Source: RPRI01 sp051233685
GTDB taxonomy: Bacteria > Desulfobacterota > Desulfobacteria > Desulfobacterales > RPRI01
Direction of reading: 5' to 3'
Assembly: GCF_051233685.1 (NCBI RefSeq)
Contig: NZ_JBAMMY010000299.1
Location: forward strand, 1 to 19,269
DNA length: 19,269 nt
Shown in pieces: positions 6,949 to 14,010 of this stretch. The translations under genes and the position numbers were made by a program. The notes under the pieces were generated by a model. The model had not been told where the DNA came from. It searched no databases and was given only the letters and a program-made list of their open reading frames with translations. How positions within the stretch are numbered: position 1 is the first letter of the stretch; the number at the start of each line of letters is the position of its first letter.

Positions 6949-7560
6949 CTATTTTATAAAGCCTGCTTTTAAAAAATACCCCTGATTATCATCCCGTAAT
7001 ACGTCAATCTTCATGCCTGCCGCTTCAAATATGATTGTCATCTCTTCTTCGGAAGGAATTATATCTGCAATAACCGCAGGATGCGCTTTGCGGTGCAGGT
7101 CATTGATCCAAGCGGAATTTTTAAAATGAAACAGGATAAATTTCCCCTCCGGCTTTAAAGCATTTGCCAGAAGCCGGACTGCAAGCGGCTTATCGTCAAA
7201 ATGCGGAAACACCTGATGGCACAAAACCAAATTAAATGCTTGTTTTTCAAACTTAAAATTTTCTATCGCGCCCAGATATATTTCAACATTGCCGATATGT
7301 TCCAACCGGCTGTGGCATTTTGCAATCATTTTTGGGCTGATATCAAAAGCGATTAACCGCCCTTTGTCTCCGACGGCATCCGACAATATCTTTGTCAGGC
7401 GCCCGGTTCCGCAGCCTGGTTCGATAATGCGGGTTCCTGATTTAATGCCGGTTTCCAAAATCAATCGCCTGATCTTAGCCGTTTCTTCCGGCGTGTAATC
7501 CGCATCAGCCCAGTCCTGATCCGCCTGCGTGTCGAAAAATGCCGATTTTTCCCAGTTCAC
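6949..7560 (-). CDS. class I SAM-dependent methyltransferase
   Basis: A 203-residue Rossmann-fold methyltransferase. Motif I, EPGCGTG, is at 47-53; the acidic strand end (LIAFDIS) follows at about 72-78; a post-motif LVLCHQVFPHFDD and LKPEGKFILFHF complete the fold. The substrate cannot be told from sequence. The GTG start at 7560 overlaps the upstream TrmO-family stop by 4 bp, and a distance of only a few bases leads to the permease mini-ORF, so it belongs to the transport operon. Together with the TrmO-family gene it may modify a metal chelator or a regulatory RNA or protein; this is inference. Confidence 0.85.
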   Translation of the reverse strand: MNWEKSAFFDTQADQDWADADYTPEETAKIRRLILETGIKSGTRIIEPGCGTGRLTKILSDAVGDKGRLIAFDISPKMIAKCHSRLEHIGNVEIYLGAIENFKFEKQAFNLVLCHQVFPHFDDKPLAVRLLANALKPEGKFILFHFKNSAWINDLHRKAHPAVIADIIPSEEEMTIIFEAAGMKIDVLRDDNQGYFLKAGFIK

Positions 7561-8084
7561 TGCTTATCCTCAAACATGGCATGGATCTTTTCCATCCATT
7601 CCGGCGTGGTGGAATTTTGTACGCCGTGATAGCTTTGCACGTAGGGCTTGATATCAATCACCGGGCTTCCGTCAATGGCTTCGAGTCCCTGCACTTTAAG
7701 TACATTATCCTTACGTTCAAGCAATTTCACAGCAGTAACCAGGACAGGATTGGGCCTTGCGGGACTGCATGTTGCAAAAATGCCTTTTTTTGGTATTTCT
7801 TTCAATCCCATCGGATGAACTTTGGTCAATTTGCGGCTCTGTTCCGGCGTTTCATGCGCCCAAAACAGAATAAGAACATGAGAATACCCCTCAATGCCAT
7901 CCAAAAGTTCCGCCGAAGCAGGATCAATCACTATTTCAGAAGTCATGGCTCTGATTTTATCCCGCTCTGCCACAACATTTTTAAGCTTTTCTTTAAGTGT
8001 GATGCCATCTTTGTCAGAGTGCAGGATCGGCTCTTTGATATCGCTTCGGATTACTCCTACGGGTTTTAAAATAATTTCTGTCAT
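7557..8084 (-). CDS. TrmO/TsaA-family SAM-binding methyltransferase
   Basis: A 175-residue protein of the UPF0066/TrmO family. Family features: the N-terminal KPVGVIRSD strand, the central IEGYSHVLILFWAH segment, FATCSPARPNPV (SAM-site region) and LEAIDGSPVIDIKPY near the C-terminus. Characterised members N6-methylate t6A37 in certain tRNAs, using an unusual beta-barrel fold. The protein is shorter than E. coli TrmO and has no C-terminal extension. AAGGAG precedes the ATG at 8084, and the gene is 13 bp from the receptor. Its place between an outer-membrane receptor and ABC genes suggests a job linked to metal uptake rather than general tRNA modification. Confidence 0.87.
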   Translation of the reverse strand: MTEIILKPVGVIRSDIKEPILHSDKDGITLKEKLKNVVAERDKIRAMTSEIVIDPASAELLDGIEGYSHVLILFWAHETPEQSRKLTKVHPMGLKEIPKKGIFATCSPARPNPVLVTAVKLLERKDNVLKVQGLEAIDGSPVIDIKPYVQSYHGVQNSTTPEWMEKIHAMFEDKQ

Positions 8085-8097
8085 TATAATTTTCTCC

Positions 8098-10215
8098 TTA
8101 AAATTTGAAGCTCAGCGCCGCCCCGAATGTGCGATCCGTCATCAGATAGCCCCTGCTGTTGGAATATTCTTCATCCAGCACATTGTTGACATACAGCTTC
8201 AACGTTCCTTTTTTAAGTTTGTTCCAGTCAGTAAATAATACCTGCTCAACAGCAAAATCAAATACATGGAATTTGTCCATCGACACTTGTTTGATATACA
8301 GATCGCTGGGGTCGTCATTGACCATCTCTGTCAACTGCTGAGTCTGCTCCGACTGATATTTGTAATCCAGCAGCAGAAGCGTATTTTTTAATGCGCGATA
8401 CCGAAGACCCGCATTCAGGCGGTGCTTGGCGCGGTCGCTCAAATCATCATCCGCCCACTCTTCAGGCCCCCCGTTGTGAGGACCTCTGTATTTCCATTCG
8501 TTAAAGGAATAGCTGACGTAAAATCCGAGATTTTTTATCAACTGCCCGTTGATTTCTATGTCTATGCCATCTTTTCTAACATCTTCCAGCGATATCATCC
8601 GCCGTCCCCATATGGATTTTTTAAAATAATCCGTAGCGGCATTAGCCCAGATAGGATAGTCGCAAAAGTCATAGCGGGAAAAATCTATGTTTAAAAAAAT
8701 ATCATTCCAAAGTCTTCGGGATAGAATAAGATCATACCCGATACCTTCTGCCGGTTCCATTTCAATGCCTGAGCCCCAACTGCAAACTTCACAATAACTT
8801 CTGGGCGTCCAGATTTTGCTGACTCCCAATGAGACAGACGTATCTCTTAACGCCTGAGCCAGATCATCCAACTGATAGGTCAGCAGCGACTTGGGAACCA
8901 ACTGATTATAATTCCGTTTGATATTCTTTTCAGGATGGGTTGGGTCTTTGTATGCGCCGTTGGGGTATTTTGCGGACGGAGACGACCAGTTGCTCCACCA
9001 TATTGCAATATCTTCATATCTGAGCCCGGCGGTCAGTGTGAGGCGGGGAATGATTTTCCACTGATCCTGAACAAATCCGGCATAAGTCTCCACGATTTGC
9101 TCTGTATATTTCGTATAGAGCTGTGCCGTATCAAAGCCTGTGGTAATGCGATGATTTTCAGACAATGTAATTTCATGTTTCAAAACCCCGCCGTAAGACA
9201 CATAATTGGTATCATATCCGCTGTAATCAAAACCGTTCCGGTGATATTCCTGCTCTTCATCCGTATAATACGCTCCCACAGAGAATTTGCCGAAATCCGA
9301 AGGTTGCGCAAAATCGAAGCGCATGGTCTTTCCACCATAATCTCTGCGGCAGTGATCATTGGGATTCTGCCACCGGGCTTCAGCATCGGATGCTTTGACA
9401 ACGGGATATTTTCTGTCATAGTCGCTTCGGGCAGGATCGTTGGCAGAAGGAATTTCACGTTCGATGTCATTGTAAGTTCCTGTCAGACGCATATAGCCGC
9501 CGGAAGGCAGTTTGTACGCCAGCCTGCCGACCAGCGTATCAATATCAGCCGCATTGTTTCTCAGATAGCCGTCGGTATGGTATCGTTCATAAGAAAATCC
9601 CATGCTGAGATTCTTTATGCCGCCTTCGCCCTGAACCATCTGATTATTGGTGTTATAAGTGCGATAGCTGCCTGATATTTCACCGTTGGCAGACGGCGTT
9701 TCATAATATTTGGGCGATTTGGTTTTGAAATTGATCACCCCGCCGATACTTTTCCCGTCATACAGAACAGAATGGGGGCCTGAAATAATCTCGATGCTTT
9801 CGACAATGGAATAAGGAATAACGCCGAAATCCACATTATGATCGCCCCAGAATCCGCCGGTTTTCTGAATTACCATGCCGTCCACCGCTGTCACAAACTG
9901 ACGGGTATCAAATCCTCTCATCTGAATCACATCATCCTGCGGCACCAGATCGCTTTGTCCGCGAAAGTCAATGGCAGCGCGGTCTTTCAGAATATCCAAC
10001 ACATTGGTCGCTTGCCCCGCCATGTTGTACTCTTCCATGAATACTTCGGTTTTCAGAGGACTGAGTTCAATCCGCGTGCCTGAAACCTCTATTTCTTCCA
10101 TAACAACAGGTTTGTCAGATTCGGTTTTTTCCTCAGATAGAGCTGTGTGAACCGTCAGCATCACCAAAAATATTGTCAAAACAGGTAGCTTTTTCAATTT
10201 GTGTTTTTCCTTCAT
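8098..10215 (-). CDS. TonB-dependent outer-membrane receptor
   Basis: A 705-residue receptor, a usual length for the family. Residues 1-27 are a signal peptide (end HTALS-EE). A TonB-box-like VMEEIEVSGTR (about 38-48) precedes the plug domain, with MRGFDTRQFVTAVDGM, the family pattern VESIEIISGPHSVLYDGKSIGGVINF, and then the 22-strand barrel. It ends in the aromatic GAALSFKF, as needed for barrel insertion. The ligand is not evident; a metal chelate is likely given the downstream ABC system and nickel-type partners. Two Cys lie close together in CEVCSWG in a barrel loop. The ATG at 10215 has GGAG close by. It is the first gene of operon B and follows leader copy 2. Confidence 0.94.
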   Translation of the reverse strand: MKEKHKLKKLPVLTIFLVMLTVHTALSEEKTESDKPVVMEEIEVSGTRIELSPLKTEVFMEEYNMAGQATNVLDILKDRAAIDFRGQSDLVPQDDVIQMRGFDTRQFVTAVDGMVIQKTGGFWGDHNVDFGVIPYSIVESIEIISGPHSVLYDGKSIGGVINFKTKSPKYYETPSANGEISGSYRTYNTNNQMVQGEGGIKNLSMGFSYERYHTDGYLRNNAADIDTLVGRLAYKLPSGGYMRLTGTYNDIEREIPSANDPARSDYDRKYPVVKASDAEARWQNPNDHCRRDYGGKTMRFDFAQPSDFGKFSVGAYYTDEEQEYHRNGFDYSGYDTNYVSYGGVLKHEITLSENHRITTGFDTAQLYTKYTEQIVETYAGFVQDQWKIIPRLTLTAGLRYEDIAIWWSNWSSPSAKYPNGAYKDPTHPEKNIKRNYNQLVPKSLLTYQLDDLAQALRDTSVSLGVSKIWTPRSYCEVCSWGSGIEMEPAEGIGYDLILSRRLWNDIFLNIDFSRYDFCDYPIWANAATDYFKKSIWGRRMISLEDVRKDGIDIEINGQLIKNLGFYVSYSFNEWKYRGPHNGGPEEWADDDLSDRAKHRLNAGLRYRALKNTLLLLDYKYQSEQTQQLTEMVNDDPSDLYIKQVSMDKFHVFDFAVEQVLFTDWNKLKKGTLKLYVNNVLDEEYSNSRGYLMTDRTFGAALSFKF

Positions 10216-10318
10216 ACTCCACAGGGGCGCATCACAACGCGCATGAATTTCCTCGCCTTATTCTCAAACAACTTACTGAAATAAAAATATATTATTGACA
10301 GATTGCCATTTGCCGGTT

Positions 10319-10363
10319 AAAGAAAACAAAGAACCCGTCAGCAGTTTTATGCTGCCGTGTTTC
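10319..10363 (-). terminator. second terminator-like hairpin of leader 2
   Basis: This corresponds to the weaker hairpin of copy 1. Changes fall mostly in the loop (GTGAAACT there, ATAAAACT here); the T tract is interrupted by one G (TTTGTTTTCTTT). Confidence 0.45.
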
Positions 10364-10490
10364 GGGAAAGCAGCCCACACCATTGGCCGTGGACAGGCTG
10401 CTTTCCAACCCTCTTTCAACTGATATTTAAATAAAGAAAACTACTTCTAAAACTTCGCTATGCCCTCCTTTCCTGGTTTCTTTGCGGTTT

Positions 10491-10550
10491 ATAAAAATAA
10501 AAAACGCCATGAAGAAGACTGGTTTCCAGCCTTTACACCTTCATGGCGTT
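10491..10550 (-). terminator. first intrinsic-terminator-like hairpin of leader 2
   Basis: The same 12-bp outer stem and T-rich tail as in copy 1. The inner stem is GGCTGG-AAA-CCAGTC: the C-to-T change makes a G.U pair in minus-strand RNA but an A.C mismatch on the plus strand. Confidence 0.7.
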
Positions 10551-10647
10551 ATATGTTTTCCGGTTTTTGATGAAACTTTTAAAGCTAAGAGATTCTTCCC
10601 CTAAGTTTTGGAAATAACTTTCACACTTTCCTGTAGATGTCAAGGAT

Positions 10648-10667
10648 AAATTTTAACAGTAAAATTT
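10648..10667. promoter_or_regulatory. AT-rich palindrome upstream of operon B promoter
   Basis: Perfect inverted repeat AAATTTTA-ACAG-TAAAATTT, five bases upstream of the minus-strand TTGACA. Leader 1 has a degenerate counterpart (AAATTTTTCACAG). It could be an operator or an UP-like AT-rich element; no known regulator box was recognised. Confidence 0.35.
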
Positions 10668-10741
10668 TAAATCATCCTACGAACACAAAGAATACTGCCT
10701 GTTGTAACAACAACGACTATACCACTTCAACTATCCGTGGA

Positions 10742-10981
10742 TCAAATGTGATACATCACTTCTACTGCCTGGCTTGAGATAACAAACATCAGTGTCATTA
10801 TAAGAACCGTTCCCTGAATCACCGGAATATCCCGGTTCAGCACAGCATCCGCCGCAAGTTTTCCCAATCCGGGCAATGAAAATACTGACTCCACAATAAC
10901 AGCCCCGCCCAGAAGATGTCCCAGCAAAACGCCCCATAAAGTAACCATCGGAAGTAATGCGGCTTTCAGCACTCGGAGAAA
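10742..10981 (-). pseudogene. fragment of DppB/NikB-type ABC permease
   Basis: About 80 codons match the C-terminal third of the dipeptide/nickel permease family: the coupling region LLGGAVIVESVFSLPGLGKL, then AVLNRDIPVIQG and a last membrane helix ending VEVMY. Intact members are about 310-330 residues and end with a conserved DPR after this Tyr; here a TGA follows within three codons. The N-terminal two thirds are missing, and the frame is joined near 10981 to unrelated SMP-30-like sequence. It is a dead remnant. Confidence 0.75.
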
Positions 10982-11147
10982 TGCCAATGCCTGTGATCAA
11001 ATCCTCAATGATAGGAGTATCAGTATCCACATTTATTTTGATCACTTTTTGGCCGAAGATAGGTCCATACAGGCAGCCATCAGGTCCGAAATAGAGACCA
11101 TTGGAACCACGGATTGGCGATCCATCGACCAGGACCCGCACCGTTAC
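10980..11147 (-). pseudogene. SMP-30/gluconolactonase-like fragment
   Basis: About 55 codons encode VRVLVDGSPIRGSNGLYFGP, then DGCLY, GQKVIKINVDT and IIEDLITGI. The spacing resembles the first blade of SMP-30/LRE-like beta-propellers (usually about 300 residues). It ends where the permease fragment begins, in a different frame. Upstream codons (11148-11285) stay open but show no family signal. The assignment rests on one short blade and is moderate. Confidence 0.5.
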
Positions 11148-11228
11148 ACCGTGGTATTTCGGGATTTGTAAATATACGGAAAGTAGTCTTTTCCGAATTT
11201 TTATGTATGTATCATATTTTTTCCCCAT

Positions 11229-11316
11229 GGCATTAAACAGCCCTTTTGAAGATCGCATCCTTAAAAACCCTGTCAGGCAAGACATGAAACGAAAACCAAA
11301 GGAGCTGTTTAATGCC
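11229..11316. repeat. inverted repeat with 13-bp perfect arms
   Basis: GGCATTAAACAGC (11229-11241) and GCTGTTTAATGCC (11304-11316) are perfect inverted copies; similarity extends a few bases inward (CCTTTTG against CCAAAGG). The 62 bp between contain no recognised gene. Possible edge of a small mobile element or decayed insertion. Confidence 0.5.
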
Positions 11317-11400
11317 GGAGAAAACTTATAGCTATATTTAACACAGGACAGGGTACAGATAGGATACAGATTGAATAAAAAAATGGACTTTTTTTGGCTA

Positions 11401-11619
11401 TTATTTAGCTTTGGAATAAAGAGAGGCTAAGACCGCCTTGGTTTCGAGGGAGGGGGCGATACCAAGACCGAAGGAGAGTCTTTTTTTGCATCTTTGATAG
11501 ACAGACAGGGCGCTGCCTTTTTTCCCAAGATTTTTGTAACAGATCATTAGTTGCCGGTAAATACCTTCAAATAACTCGTCAACCTCAAGGCATCGCTCGT
11601 AGCAGGCTGCGGCTATGGG
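11401..11619 (-). pseudogene. C-terminal BTAD regulator fragment
   Basis: About 72 codons ending at TAA encode the TPR-like tail of a bacterial transcriptional activator domain: AAACYERCLEVDELFEGIY, RQLMICYKNLGKKGSALSVY, then the LGIAPSLETKAVLASLY ending typical of AfsR/SARP- or LuxR-linked BTAD proteins. There is no N-terminal DNA-binding part: the upstream side runs straight into the reverse transcriptase fragment in another frame. It is therefore a fragment, and the frame starts only by chance. Confidence 0.7.
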
Positions 11620-12718
11620 TAAATCCAAGAAAGTCAAACGTCTCTGGTTTACCTTCACCACTAATAACCCTGTTTTGGATTGCAAAACGCCCAAACTCAA
11701 TCAGGCGCGTTTTCTCCTTGTGTAAGGTTAAGGAAAATTGGGCGAAACGCTCTCTCATCTGTGCCAGAAAACTTTCGGCATCATGACGATATTGAAACCC
11801 CACAACAAAGTCATCTGCGAAACGAACGATTATTACATCGCCCTTATCGTTTTGTTTCCTCCATTGCTGTGCCCACAAATCCAATACATAATGCAGGTAG
11901 ATATTTGCCAACAAAGGACTGATACTACCTCCTTGTACCGTGCCAACTTCGACCTGCTTTCGCATTCCTTCTTCAAGAACACCGGCTTTTAGCCATTTTT
12001 GGATCAATCGCAACATCCGTTTGTCAGCTATACGGTGCCGAATGAATCATTCCAGCCATTCGTGCGAGAGAGTATCGAAAAACGCACGAATGTCGGCATC
12101 CAGCACCCAGTTTACTTTGCGCTTGGTTATGCCCATGCACAACGCATCCAATGCCTTATGCGGGCTGCGTTCCGGTCAAAAACCATACGAGAACCCCGTA
12201 AAGTCAAGTTCATAGATCTGGTTCAGTACCAATACACTTGCTCTTTGGACAATTTTATCCTCAATAACCGATACTCCAATAGGTCGTTTGCCACCATCAG
12301 CCTTGGGCACATATGACCTTTTGGTCGGCTGAGCACGGTATGCACATCGCTTGAGCCGATTAGAAAGACCTCTTAGATTTTGTTCCAGATTTTCCCCGTA
12401 ATAACTCCATGTCACATTGTCCACTCCCGGCGCTGCCTTGCGTTTAATCGCATAATAGCTTTCCCGGAGCATATCTACGTTGTAAACATGATGATACAGC
12501 GCTGTTAACTTTTGTTTTCTATCCTTTTCCACCGCCTTTCGTATCCGTCCAAGCGCAGTTTGCACGCCAACCCGGCCCTGTGTCCGGAGCATGTTTTGCT
12601 CTGACGAATTCCCCTTGGTCAACCCCCTTTCCTCCATTGCCTCCGCAGACATATTACCTTTGTTCGGCAACTTCCTCGGTACTATGGGGTTGTCCGACTT
12701 CCCATGCTCGTTCATCAT
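11612..12718 (-). pseudogene. group II intron reverse transcriptase/maturase, interrupted and truncated
   Basis: One reading frame from ATG 12718 encodes the front part of a group II intron-encoded protein: APGVDNVTW, then RRV-type blocks (YVPKADGGKRPIGVSVIEDKI), FTGFSYGF, VQGGSISPLLANIYLHYVLD, the catalytic RFADDFVVGF and FDFLGFTH. Two in-frame TGA codons interrupt it, at 12176-12178 (GF-stop-PERSPHKAL, where Arg is usual) and 12047-12049 (EWLE-stop-FIRHR). The frame then ends abruptly near 11615 at the BTAD fragment, so thumb/domain X, any endonuclease domain and the downstream ribozyme domains V-VI are missing. It cannot be active. Confidence 0.88.
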
Positions 12719-12906
12719 TGGATCACATCCTTAGATTTCCCAATGCGGCCTTTATTTCTCTCTGCAACAAAGGCGACTACGGGACCTCCCGGTTCCCGCG
12801 CAAGATGCGTGTTGCGCATGCACAACCACCTGTCAACGCTTCAGAGATGGCATTGCTGCCACCGCCGCATGACTCGGCGCCGATTCGGCTCCTGACAAAT
12901 ATAGGC
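12719..12906. other. short remnant upstream of the intron reverse transcriptase
   Basis: About 190 bp separate the reverse transcriptase start from the toxin promoter. A complete group II ribozyme would need several hundred bases here, so at most a piece of its domain III/IV boundary can remain. GC-rich self-complementary pieces are visible (GGGACCTCCCGGTTCCC at 12780-12796 region; ATGCGTGTTGCGCAT near 12808). No gene is supported. Confidence 0.35.
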
Positions 12907-12940
12907 TTGACAAATCAAAACACAATACGTACAATTGTAC
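12907..12940 (+). promoter_or_regulatory. sigma70-type promoter with palindromic operator for toxin-antitoxin pair
   Basis: TTGACA (12907-12912), 17-base spacer, TACAAT (12930-12935). The perfect palindrome GTACAATTGTAC (12929-12940) covers the -10 box, as expected for an autoregulatory toxin-antitoxin operator. The start of transcription predicted from the -10 falls at or within a base or two of the toxin ATG at 12943. Confidence 0.75.
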
Positions 12941-12942
12941 CC

Positions 12943-13332
12943 ATGAAAATAATCGCTGACACAAATACATTTATAGCTGTTGCCTTAAATGAGCCAGAAA
13001 AGGATAAAATCATACGGCTTACTGAAGGCCATGATTTAATTGCTCCTGATGTTTTGCCGTTTGAAATTGGGAACGCATTAACAGCGATGATGAAAAAAAA
13101 CGCCTTGAAAAAGGATGAGGTCAAATCAGCGTGGGAGATTGTTCAACATATATTGGTTGATCTGAGGCATACCAACATCAAATCGGCATTAGGCATCGCG
13201 ATTAAATATAACCTGTATGCATACGATGCTTATTTTTTAGAATGCGCTGAAAATCTCCGAAGCCCTCTGCTTACGCTTGACCTTGGAATGCAAAAGGTGG
13301 CGCGGGAGATGGGAATTACAATTTTGGAGTAA
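12943..13332 (+). CDS. PIN-domain toxin (VapC-like ribonuclease)
   Basis: A 129-residue PIN-domain protein, the usual VapC size. It starts MKIIADTNTFIA, carrying the first catalytic Asp (D6), has the second acidic site in PFEIGNAL (Glu near residue 44) and the third in YAYDAYFLE (Asp near 92), with a last LTLDLGM acidic position. These residues coordinate Mg/Mn and cut RNA. The ATG at 12943 is chosen because it gives a standard PIN start and lies just after the promoter; the frame is open further upstream without any family signal. There is no leader for a ribosome-binding site. The antitoxin follows 6 bp later. Confidence 0.88.
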   Translation: MKIIADTNTFIAVALNEPEKDKIIRLTEGHDLIAPDVLPFEIGNALTAMMKKNALKKDEVKSAWEIVQHILVDLRHTNIKSALGIAIKYNLYAYDAYFLECAENLRSPLLTLDLGMQKVAREMGITILE

Positions 13333-13338
13333 GATATT

Positions 13339-13578
13339 ATGAAAGTGTATACATATTCTGAAGCGAGACAACGTCTTGCCGATGTGCTCAATATCGCAAG
13401 AAGTGAAGAGGTTGTCATCAAAAGGAGAGGAGGCGAAACCTTCTCAATAATTTTTAAGAAAAGTAAAAAATCACCATTTGACGTACCAGGAATCCAAACC
13501 AAAGCAACTACAAAAGACATTCTTGCGGCGGTTAGAGAGTCCAGGGAACGATTTCCCGAACAAAACGTTGAAGATTGA
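13339..13578 (+). CDS. Phd/YefM-family antitoxin
   Basis: A 79-residue antitoxin. It opens with MKVYTYSEARQRLADVLNIA, the Phd/YefM DNA-binding fold, followed by EEVVIKRRGGETFSII; the C-terminal half (KKSPFDVPGI, then TTKDILAAVRESRERF) would wrap and block the toxin. The ATG has GGAG at the end of the toxin gene. Here the antitoxin comes second, opposite to the usual order. The two genes look intact and probably form an active autoregulated module in an otherwise decayed zone. Confidence 0.85.
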   Translation: MKVYTYSEARQRLADVLNIARSEEVVIKRRGGETFSIIFKKSKKSPFDVPGIQTKATTKDILAAVRESRERFPEQNVED

Positions 13579-13597
13579 CGGGCAGGGACAGTGTAGA

Positions 13598-13622
13598 ATA
13601 AGGGACATTCTATATTCCTTAT
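13598..13622. repeat. small REP-like hairpin
   Basis: ATAAGG (13598-13603) and CCTTAT (13617-13622) frame a 13-base loop, just after the antitoxin gene; AGGGACA occurs twice in the preceding 20 bases. No T tract follows on the plus strand, so it is a poor terminator. Its look resembles short palindromic elements mobilised by REP-associated transposases; none is encoded nearby. Confidence 0.3.
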
Positions 13623-14010
13623 GTCAAGCAAAAATATTAAAGAATTAAATACAATATAATCAGCTAATTGCTATTATTGACAAATTGAGACCGCACCTCA
13701 GGTACTGCACTTGTAGTAATGCGCCTTCTGATGATTTCGGCGGTTCTCTCATGCGGCGAATTCTTTATCTGATCGTTACGTTTATCCGGCATCCCAGCTA
13801 TTAGCTGACCGCCACATCATTCCTTATCCAGATTAAAGAATTCAGAGAGAAGCCCTTAAATTGTCCCTCCCGGAGTTGTTTCGCTCCAACGTAGTCAAAC
13901 AGGCTTTCTCGCCGAAAATGTTCAAAGCAGTATTTGCGAGGCTCGGACAATTGGTTAAAACATAAATATCGTTGTAGGGATAACAGTTAAATCAATTACC
14001 AGCGGGGCAT
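13623..14010. other. non-coding stretch with nested inverted repeats
   Basis: No family-like ORF was found in any frame. Two structured parts are visible. First, 13742-13854: GGTTCTCTC ... GAATTCTTTATCTG pairs with CAGATTAAAGAATTC ... GAGAGAAGCC (one base bulged), enclosing CAGCT-ATT-AGCTG. Second, 13858-13952: AATTGTCC pairs with GGACAATT, enclosing GTTG...CAAC and GGC...GCC hairpins. It could be a dispersed intergenic repeat, a structured RNA or a recombination-type hairpin site. Confidence 0.5.

Larger units (their letters stand above)
10263..10550 (-). repeat. 288-bp leader repeat, copy 2
   Basis: Same length and orientation as 3069-3356. The differences fall in loops, in linkers, or in stems where pairing remains as G.U on the minus strand. 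Confidence 0.9.
10216..10667 (-). promoter_or_regulatory. structured leader of operon B (copy 2)
   Basis: About 450 bp without a gene. Minus-strand order is the same as in copy 1: TTGACA (10638-10643), small hairpin with AAGAAT loop (10586-10603), terminator-like hairpin (10503-10550), 11-bp stem (10365-10406), second terminator-like hairpin (about 10331-10363). The shared part stops some 47 bp before the receptor start codon, so each gene keeps its own ribosome-binding site. An 8-bp-arm palindrome sits just upstream of TTGACA. Confidence 0.65.

Noticed and set aside
8935..9675. 246-residue plus-strand ORF inside the TonB-dependent receptor
   Set aside because: Antisense to a clearly coding barrel region; low-complexity composition and no recognisable motif.
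12047..12178. Recoded TGA (selenocysteine or reassigned) in the reverse transcriptase
   Set aside because: Both TGA positions are normally Arg, not Cys or Trp, and the gene is truncated anyway; simple nonsense changes explain them. TGA also serves as the ordinary stop of several intact genes here.
12580..12942. Upstream extension of the PIN toxin frame by about 120 codons
   Set aside because: The extension has no family signal, overlaps the reverse transcriptase remnant and contains the toxin promoter.
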